From: Rhodobacterales bacterium
GTDB lineage: Bacteria; Pseudomonadota; Alphaproteobacteria; Rhodobacterales; Rhodobacteraceae
Length of the DNA: 64,000 bases
Direction: 5' to 3'
Assembly (NCBI GenBank): GCA_026400355.1
Contig: JAPLPE010000013.1
Location: forward strand, 248,001-312,000
This document shows, in pieces, positions 58,166 through 64,000 of this stretch (positions are counted from its first letter, which is position 1; the number at the start of each line of letters is the position of its first letter). A model generated the notes under the pieces. That model had not been told where the DNA came from. It searched no databases and was given only the letters and a program-made list of their open reading frames with translations. The translations under genes were made by a program, and so were the position numbers.

Positions 58166-59677
58166 ATGCCCCTCAGCCCCTCGTTCGAGAGTTTCCGAGA
58201 AGGCTATGAGGCCGGGCGCAATCAGATGGTCTATACCCGCCTTGCGGCCGATCTAGATACGCCGGTATCGCTAATGCTCAAGCTCGCGGGGGCGGGAAAG
58301 CATTCCTTTGTGCTTGAGAGCGTCACGGGCGGCGAGGTGCGCGGGCGGTATTCGATGATCGGCATGAACCCCGATCTGATCTGGGACTGCCGGGGAAAGG
58401 TAAGCCGCCTGAACCGCGATGCGCGGTATGACGATGATGCCTTTGTCGTGCTGGAGGGTGATCCTTTGGCGACGCTGCGGGCCTTGCTGGCGGAAAGCCG
58501 GATCGATCTGCCCGAAGGATTACCGGGGGCGGCGGCGGGGCTGTTTGGCTATCTCGGCTATGACATGATCCGGCTGGTCGAGAACCTTCCGAACGTGAAG
58601 CCCGATCCGTTGGGACTACCCGATGCGGTCCTGGTGCGGCCGTCGGTCGTGGCAGTGCTGGACGGGGTCAAGGGCGATGTGATCCTTGTCGCGCCCGCAT
58701 GGGTGAACGGAGGCCTGTCGGCAAAGGCGGCCTTTGCGCAGGCGGCAGAGCGGGTCATGGATGCGCAGCGGGCGCTGGACCGGGCCATACCGCAGGAATC
58801 CCGTGCGCTGGGGTCCCCCCGGTTGCCGGGCGACCCAGTATCGAATTTCACCCACGATGGCTATCTGGCCGCAGTTGAGAAGGCCAAGGAATACATCCGC
58901 GCCGGGGACATCTTTCAGGTCGTGCCTGCGCAGCGCTGGACACAGGATTTCCACGAGCCGCCGTTTGCTCTGTACCGGTCGCTGAGGCGAACGAACCCGT
59001 CGCCCTTCATGTTCTATTTCAACTTTGGCGGCTTTCAAGTTATCGGGGCGAGTCCCGAGATCCTTGTCCGCGTCTTTGGCAACCAGATCACGATCCGCCC
59101 GATTGCCGGCACCCGCCCTCGCGGCACCACGCCCGAGCAGGACAAGGTTAATGAGATCGACCTTATGGCCGACAAGAAGGAACTGGCGGAGCATCTGATG
59201 CTGCTGGATCTTGGCCGAAATGATGTGGGCCGGGTGGCCAAGATCGGGACGGTCAAGCCGACCGAGCAGTTCATCGTCGAACGCTATTCCCACGTCATGC
59301 ATATCGTGTCGAATGTGGTTGGCGAACTGGCCGAGGGAGAGGATGCGCTTTCGGCGTTCTTTGCCGGGATGCCGGCCGGTACGGTGTCGGGCGCGCCCAA
59401 GGTGCGGGCGATGGAGATCATCGACGAGTTGGAGCCCGAAAAACGCGGCGTTTATGGCGGCGGCGTGGGGTATTTCAGCGCGGGCGGCGACATGGACATG
59501 TGCATCGCCCTGCGCACGGCGGTGCTGAAGGACGAGAAGCTCTATATTCAGGCGGGTGGTGGCGTTGTCTATGACAGCGACCCCGAGGCCGAATATCAGG
59601 AGACCGTCCACAAGAGCCGCGCGATCCGCCGGGCGGCGGAAGATGCTGCGATGTTCCGGCCGGACGGGAACCGTTAG
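58166..59677 (+). CDS. trpE: Anthranilate synthase component I
   Basis: 503 residues of the chorismate-utilising family. The N-terminal Trp-binding region includes 'SFVLESVTGGEVRGRYSMIG' (the LLES-type element for feedback inhibition). The C-terminal catalytic blocks 'GDIFQVVPAQRW', 'SPEILVRV', 'RPIAGTRPRG', 'ELAEHLMLLDLGRNDVGRV' and 'GVGYFSAGGDMDMCIALRT' are complete. With TrpG it makes anthranilate from chorismate and glutamine. It is separated from trpG by two minus-strand genes. Confidence 0.95.
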   Translation: MPLSPSFESFREGYEAGRNQMVYTRLAADLDTPVSLMLKLAGAGKHSFVLESVTGGEVRGRYSMIGMNPDLIWDCRGKVSRLNRDARYDDDAFVVLEGDPLATLRALLAESRIDLPEGLPGAAAGLFGYLGYDMIRLVENLPNVKPDPLGLPDAVLVRPSVVAVLDGVKGDVILVAPAWVNGGLSAKAAFAQAAERVMDAQRALDRAIPQESRALGSPRLPGDPVSNFTHDGYLAAVEKAKEYIRAGDIFQVVPAQRWTQDFHEPPFALYRSLRRTNPSPFMFYFNFGGFQVIGASPEILVRVFGNQITIRPIAGTRPRGTTPEQDKVNEIDLMADKKELAEHLMLLDLGRNDVGRVAKIGTVKPTEQFIVERYSHVMHIVSNVVGELAEGEDALSAFFAGMPAGTVSGAPKVRAMEIIDELEPEKRGVYGGGVGYFSAGGDMDMCIALRTAVLKDEKLYIQAGGGVVYDSDPEAEYQETVHKSRAIRRAAEDAAMFRPDGNR

Positions 59678-59678
59678 G

Positions 59679-60155
59679 TCAAACGGACCCTTCTGCGCGG
59701 ACATGGGCGGGGGTGGCCCCTGTCCTTTCCATGAGCGCTGCGCTGGCTTTGTTGAAGTTCCAGTAGGTGACGGCCCAGCCGGTGAGCCCTTCTGCACGCA
59801 TCGCGTCCTTCATGGCATTGATGAGCGACAGGCCGATGCCCTGACGGCGGGCGGTATGGGTGACGGCGATATGGTCAAGAAGTCCCATGCGTTCGGCGTG
59901 GCGGAACGGGTTGGCGGGCCGGGCAGCAACGGTCCAGAGGAGGTAGCCAAGCGCTTGACCGTCTTCCTTGCAGATCAGGAGGTGGCCAGAGTCGTTCAGG
60001 ATCGTGCGGAACAATGCCGTGAGTTCCTCTGGGTCGGGCGACGGCGTGAATCGGCCCGGCTAGGCGTTGGCGTGGAAGGTCTGCACTTCGGCGACCAAAG
60101 GCAGAATTGCCGGTATGTCCGCCGCATGGCCTGTGACAATGCGGCGGGCGGTCAT
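59679..60155 (-). pseudogene. GNAT acetyltransferase interrupted by an in-frame amber codon
   Basis: The ATG at 60155 overlaps the stop of the upstream deacetylase-like gene (ATGA), the usual sign of a real start. Thirty codons in ('VQTFHANA') a TAG at 60062-60060 interrupts, then 'PGRFTPSPDPEELTALFRTIL' continues in the same frame to 59679. The acetyl-CoA loop 'HTARRQGIGLSLINAM' and 'YWNFNKASAALMERTGA' are intact. A single C-to-T or similar change would explain it. A start inside the gene (60014) would lose the first strand-helix unit of the fold. Confidence 0.75.
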
Positions 60156-61900
60156 TGCCCAGCCATGAGAATGGCGGACACCGGAGCCATAGCAATCTGA
60201 CCGGCTTCGTTTTCGCTGCCCCAGAGCATGAGCGATGACAGGGTGTCGGGCTTGACCCGTCCCAGCAGGATCACACCGCTTTGCTGCCGCGCGCGGAAGG
60301 CGGCCTGATCAAGGGCGCGGCGAATGGCGTCAGGCTCATGGCCTTCGCCGTCGATATCCTTTTCGATGGTTCCAGCAGGAACTCCGGCGGATTCAGCGGC
60401 GCGGGCGGCCATGTTGAGGCCGTCGGAAAGGGTCACCACGCCACGCCCATCGGTGACAAGGCGGGACATCGCCTGATCGGTGACGGCTGAGTCGGACTGC
60501 AGCCCGCCCTCGCCAGCGTCCAGAACGCCGATGGCGTCAGGCATCGCGCGGAACACGGCTTCGTAGGTGATTTCTACATCAGTCGGCACAGCGCCGGTCG
60601 GAAGGCGTGCGAGCGCCATGACCTCGATCCCCTGCGCGCGGTAGGTTTCGATGAGGGGGCCAGCGCCTGAACCGGCGGGGTCGATTGCGACGGTGACGGG
60701 AAAGGGCAGTTGCGCGACGACAGACGCTGCGCCCGAGAGCGAGCCGTCGTCGATCAGGACAACCGACATGAGCGGCTTGCCTTCGGGATTGGCGAAGGGG
60801 GCGGCAAAGCGGACGAGTGCGGGGCGTGTGTCCACATTGGCGTCGGTGGGGTCTGCTGCGAGGGCCGGGGCGGCATCAGTCGTGGGTTCGTTGCTGGGGC
60901 GGTTGATTTTCACGTTCGTGTCGACCTGCGGCATGGTTTCGTTTTCGTCGTTGAGCGTGACGACCTGGGGCATGGCCGGGTCTTCTGTCGTTGCGGTAGC
61001 TTCGGGAGCGGGATCGCCGACCTGCGGTAGCGCGCTTTGATCGGCGGCTTCGGTCGGTTCAGATTCGGTGACCGGGTTCGGTAAGGCAGGGAGGGCGTCG
61101 GTTGCGGCCTCAGCCACGGGAGCGGAGGGTGTGGCGGTTTCGGGGGCGGCTTCCTCTGCGGGTACGGCGGGGGTGTCGGCTGTGACCTCGGGCGGCGGCG
61201 CTGTATCGGGGGTGGGGGCGCTTTCGACAGGGGATAATGTAGCAGGCGTCTGATTGGTGGCGGCGGACGAGTCAGCGGAAGGGGCAGCAGTCGCCGTGTC
61301 CTCTGTCGCGGGCTGATCCTCGGTCGCGGTTTCCTGAGCGGTGGCTTCGGGTGCTGCCGTGGCAGGCTGGTCAGTTGCAGGTTCGGCCAGAGCGGGCGCT
61401 TCGACTACGGCGGCGGGTTCAGGCACGGGCTGTGGGGCGGGTGGATCGGTTGCAACGGTCAGGTCGCCTTCGGGAGCGGGGACCTGAGGGGCGAGGGTCT
61501 GTTCCGATGCTGAGACCGGGGCTTCCGCTTCGGGCGCGACGGCGGGGGCTGCGGTTTCGGTGAGGGGAGCGATGGTCACCTCGGCATCGAGCACATCGGG
61601 TATGATGGCCGAGGAAGTGTCGGCGATTTCATCGGTCGGGGTGTGTTCCGGCGCGGGGGCGCTGGGGGTTTCGGCCGGTTCGGCCGCAACTGCTGTCTCG
61701 GGCGCTGTTGGGGCGGTTACGACCTCGGGCGTAGCGGCGGGCGAGGTGGTCCCGCCCTGCGCCTCGGGCGGGGCTTCGACCTGGGGGGCGGCGGGTGGTT
61801 CTTGGCCTGCAGGCTGTGGTGCCATCAGAGAGGCAACCGAAAGAGCCGCCCCGACGACGACCAGCCCCAAGAATCCACCTGAAAGCATACCTCGTACCAT
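60152..61900 (-). CDS. yibQ: Divergent polysaccharide deacetylase (YibQ-like) with long Pro/Ala-rich linker
   Basis: 582 residues. An N-terminal membrane anchor ('GGFLGLVVVGAALSVASL') is followed by ~300 residues of Ala/Pro/Glu/Thr-rich low complexity. The C-terminal domain (about 345-580), 'PLMSVVLIDDGSLSGAASVVAQLPFPVTVAIDP' and 'GVLDAGEGGLQSD', matches the divergent deacetylase family. Canonical metal His residues are not obvious. The linker probably spans periplasmic peptidoglycan. The gene is antisense-oriented between trpE and trpG; I recall a yibQ in that position in Rhodobacter sphaeroides. Divergent from trpG over about 137 bases. Confidence 0.82.
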   Translation of the reverse strand: MVRGMLSGGFLGLVVVGAALSVASLMAPQPAGQEPPAAPQVEAPPEAQGGTTSPAATPEVVTAPTAPETAVAAEPAETPSAPAPEHTPTDEIADTSSAIIPDVLDAEVTIAPLTETAAPAVAPEAEAPVSASEQTLAPQVPAPEGDLTVATDPPAPQPVPEPAAVVEAPALAEPATDQPATAAPEATAQETATEDQPATEDTATAAPSADSSAATNQTPATLSPVESAPTPDTAPPPEVTADTPAVPAEEAAPETATPSAPVAEAATDALPALPNPVTESEPTEAADQSALPQVGDPAPEATATTEDPAMPQVVTLNDENETMPQVDTNVKINRPSNEPTTDAAPALAADPTDANVDTRPALVRFAAPFANPEGKPLMSVVLIDDGSLSGAASVVAQLPFPVTVAIDPAGSGAGPLIETYRAQGIEVMALARLPTGAVPTDVEITYEAVFRAMPDAIGVLDAGEGGLQSDSAVTDQAMSRLVTDGRGVVTLSDGLNMAARAAESAGVPAGTIEKDIDGEGHEPDAIRRALDQAAFRARQQSGVILLGRVKPDTLSSLMLWGSENEAGQIAMAPVSAILMAGQ

Positions 61901-62037
61901 GCGACTGCTCCGCTTCTTGTTATTCTCTGCTTTTGCCCGGACCTTGACGCGACTTGGCGTTGCGGCCCATGTATGGACCGAACTATACCGGATGCCTTGC
62001 CGCGGACGGTAGCCCCCAAATTCGGGACTGCGGGATC

Positions 62038-62619
62038 ATGCTGCTTCTGATCGATAACTATGACAGCTTCACCTATAACCTTGTCCACTATCTGGGCGAG
62101 TTGGGGGCCGATGTGGTCGTCCGCCGCAACGACGCGTTGAATGTGCAGGAGGCGATGGCGCTGCGGCCTGCCGGGATCGTTCTGTCGCCCGGCCCCTGTG
62201 ATCCGGCGCAGGCCGGTATCTGTCTCGCGCTGACGGCAGCAGCGGCTGAGACCAGGACGCCACTTCTGGGCGTGTGTCTGGGCCATCAGACGATCGGCGA
62301 GGCGTTTGGCGGGCATGTCGTGCGCTGCCATGAGATCGTGCATGGCAAGATGGGGCTGATGTATCACACGAATAATGGCCTGTTCGAGGGGCTGCCGTCG
62401 CCCTTCAAGGCGACGCGCTATCATTCGTTGATTGTGGACCGGGCGACACTGCCCGCAAGCCTTGAAATCACGGCAGAGCTTGAGGATGGCACGATCATGG
62501 GGCTCCAGCACCGGACGCTGCCGATCCATGGTGTGCAGTTCCATCCCGAAAGCATCGCGTCGGAACATGGGCACAAGCTGCTCGATAATTTTCTGAAGAT
62601 CGTTCCGGTTGCGGCATGA
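62038..62619 (+). CDS. trpG: Anthranilate synthase component II (glutamine amidotransferase)
   Basis: 193 residues from the ATG at 62038. The triad is C80 ('[15 protein letters not shown]'), H169 and E171 ('[14 protein letters not shown]'). '[23 protein letters not shown]' is the classical N terminus. It supplies ammonia to TrpE. Its stop overlaps the trpD start (ATGA), so trpG and trpD are coupled; the promoter must lie in 61901-62037. Confidence 0.95.
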   Translation: MLLLIDNYDSFTYNLVHYLGELGADVVVRRNDALNVQEAMALRPAGIVLSPGPCDPAQAGICLALTAAAAETRTPLLGVCLGHQTIGEAFGGHVVRCHEIVHGKMGLMYHTNNGLFEGLPSPFKATRYHSLIVDRATLPASLEITAELEDGTIMGLQHRTLPIHGVQFHPESIASEHGHKLLDNFLKIVPVAA

Positions 62620-63632
62620 GTGACGCGCTCAAATCTCTGATCCATGCCGCCGCCGAAGGGCCGCTGAACCGTGCGCAGGCCGAGCAGGCGTTCACCATCC
62701 TGTTCGACGGCGATGCTACTCCCAGCCAGATCGGAGGGTTCCTGATGGCGCTGCGGACGCGGGGCGAGACGGTGCAGGAATACGCTGCCGCGGCGACGGT
62801 CATGCGGTCCAGGTGCAACCCGGTGAAGGCGCCCGACGGGGCGATGGACATTGTGGGCACTGGGGGGGATGGCAAGGGGACGCTTAACATCTCGACCGCG
62901 ACGGCCTTTGTCGTGGCGGGGGCCGGGGTTCCGGTGGCCAAGCACGGGAACCGCAACCTGTCGTCCAAGTCGGGTGCGGCGGATGTGTTGGGCCAGTTGG
63001 GGATCAACGTGATAGTGGGCCCCGAGGTGGTGGAGCGCGGCCTGCGCGAGGCGGGGATCGGGTTCATGATGGCGCCGATGCACCATCCGGCGACCAAGCA
63101 TGTGATGCCGACCCGGGCGGAACTAGGGACACGGACGATCTTCAACATCCTCGGGCCGTTGACCAATCCCGCGGGGGTGAAGCGGCAGTTGACCGGGGCG
63201 TTCTCGCGCATGCTGATCCGGCCGATGGCCGAGACTTTGGGCGAATTGGGTTCGGACCGGGCGTGGCTGGTACATGGCAGTGACGGGACGGATGAGTTGT
63301 CGATTGCCGGGGTGTCCTGGATCGCGGCGCTTGAGGATGGTGTGGTGACCGAGTTCGAGGTGCGGCCCGAGGATGCGGGCCTGCCGGTGCATTCTTTCAG
63401 CGCGATTCTGGGCGGCACGCCGGTCGAAAACGGGGTTGCCTTCCGTGCGCTGCTGGACGGTGTGCCGGGGGCCTACCGGGATGCCGTGCTTCTGAACGCG
63501 GCGGCGGCGCTGCTGGTGGCGGGCAAGGTCTCATCTCTGCCCGACGGGGCAGCGATGGCGCGGCAGAGCATCGACAACGGTGCGGCCAGGCGCGCCGTGG
63601 AAACGCTGGCCAGGGTCACGACGTCCACCTGA
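62616..63632 (+). CDS. trpD: Anthranilate phosphoribosyltransferase
   Basis: 338 residues. PRPP/Mg motifs are '[18 protein letters not shown]' and '[21 protein letters not shown]'; anthranilate-site residues are in 'APMHHPA' and '[17 protein letters not shown]'. It transfers phosphoribose to anthranilate, the second step of the Trp branch. trpC follows after about 44 bases. Confidence 0.95.
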   Translation: MSDALKSLIHAAAEGPLNRAQAEQAFTILFDGDATPSQIGGFLMALRTRGETVQEYAAAATVMRSRCNPVKAPDGAMDIVGTGGDGKGTLNISTATAFVVAGAGVPVAKHGNRNLSSKSGAADVLGQLGINVIVGPEVVERGLREAGIGFMMAPMHHPATKHVMPTRAELGTRTIFNILGPLTNPAGVKRQLTGAFSRMLIRPMAETLGELGSDRAWLVHGSDGTDELSIAGVSWIAALEDGVVTEFEVRPEDAGLPVHSFSAILGGTPVENGVAFRALLDGVPGAYRDAVLLNAAAALLVAGKVSSLPDGAAMARQSIDNGAARRAVETLARVTTST

Positions 63633-63676
63633 CGCGTGGCTTTCCAAGCCCGACGCACACAGCTAGAACTGCGGCC

Positions 63677-64000
63677 ATGCATATCCTTGACCAGATCAGA
63701 GCCTACAAACTTGAAGAAATCGCGGCGCGCAAGGCGGCCGTTCCCCTGTCCGAGCTTGAGGCCCGTGCGGCTGAAGCACCACCGACGCGCGGCTTTGCCG
63801 AAAAGCTGAGTGATGCGACGCGGGAAGGTTATGGGCTGATCGCCGAGATCAAGAAGGCGAGCCCGTCCAAGGGGCTGATCCGTGCGGACTTTGATCCTCC
63901 TGCTTTGGCCCGCGCCTATGCCGAAGGGGGTGCAAGCTGTCTGTCCATCCTGACGGATAGACCGTCATTTCATGGGGCGGATGAATATCTGACGCAGGCG
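63677..64000 (+). CDS. trpC: Indole-3-glycerol-phosphate synthase, 3' truncated by the window
   Basis: The first 108 codons are present. '[20 protein letters not shown]' is followed by '[21 protein letters not shown]', which contains the catalytic lysine region of the family, and '[21 protein letters not shown]'. It closes the ring of CdRP to indole-glycerol phosphate. The frame is open at the window end. It completes a trpG-trpD-trpC run. Confidence 0.93.
   Translation, partial: MHILDQIRAYKLEEIAARKAAVPLSELEARAAEAPPTRGFAEKLSDATREGYGLIAEIKKASPSKGLIRADFDPPALARAYAEGGASCLSILTDRPSFHGADEYLTQA

Overview
The window is a high-GC alphaproteobacterial segment, most likely Rhodobacterales (Rhodobacteraceae). 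The evidence is strongly GC-ending codon use, IS481-type transposase relics of the kind common in that group, a trpE / yibQ-like / trpG-trpD-trpC layout that I recall from Rhodobacter sphaeroides, and many ABC uptake operons for polyamines, sugars and phosphonates. No rRNA, CRISPR array, plasmid replication gene or dnaA is seen. There are two tRNA genes, Val(TAC) and Pro(TGG).

Region 1 (1-19.1 kb) looks like one large catabolic cluster. It holds the end of an NDP-forming acyl-CoA synthetase, a crotonase, a divergent TetR-ALDH pair with a palindromic operator, then a tight forward series: a GSAM-like aminotransferase, two phytoene-desaturase-like FAD oxidoreductases, a GcvT-like folate demethylase, two Rieske oxygenases, a PotDABC-type transporter, a DMSP-lyase-type cupin, a SAM methyltransferase and a frameshifted EamA exporter. 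My inference is import and stepwise demethylation/oxidation of an N-methylated (or sulfonium) amine. The substrate is unknown, and this is the best candidate for an undescribed pathway.

Region 2 (19.2-32.6 kb) holds an FMO-like flavoprotein, a rifampin ADP-ribosyltransferase (arr) broken by one amber codon, a divergent KDG kinase / fructuronate reductase pair, and an amino-sugar regulon. The regulon comprises an ABC importer, a cytoplasmic GH84 glycosidase, a GNAT, a BadF-type kinase, a GntR regulator with a 13-bp operator, a SIS protein and an ATPase.

Region 3 (32.6-50.6 kb) is accessory. It contains a GH127 fragment, katG beside a wrecked oxyR, an MFS transporter with an enolase-superfamily dehydratase, and two IS481 transposase relics interrupted by three copies of a covarying hairpin repeat. 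It also has a frameshifted DUF2877 gene with an isochorismatase-type hydrolase, a 2-aminoethylphosphonate uptake/degradation operon that uses a flavoprotein and has no phnW here, more IS scraps, a secreted protein and the two tRNAs.

Region 4 (50.6-64 kb) is core genome: DUF192 and cold-shock genes, pdxH, fabI, a LysE exporter, gpt, a DUF2127 gene, an aminotransferase, a PpiD-like chaperone, trpE, a nonsense-mutated GNAT, a YibQ-like deacetylase, and trpG-trpD-trpC (the last cut by the window edge). On the + strand, C exceeds G on the left and G exceeds C on the right regardless of gene direction, so the GC skew changes sign across region 3. Several genes carry exactly one disabling lesion (two ambers, two frameshifts), which could be recent decay or sequence error.
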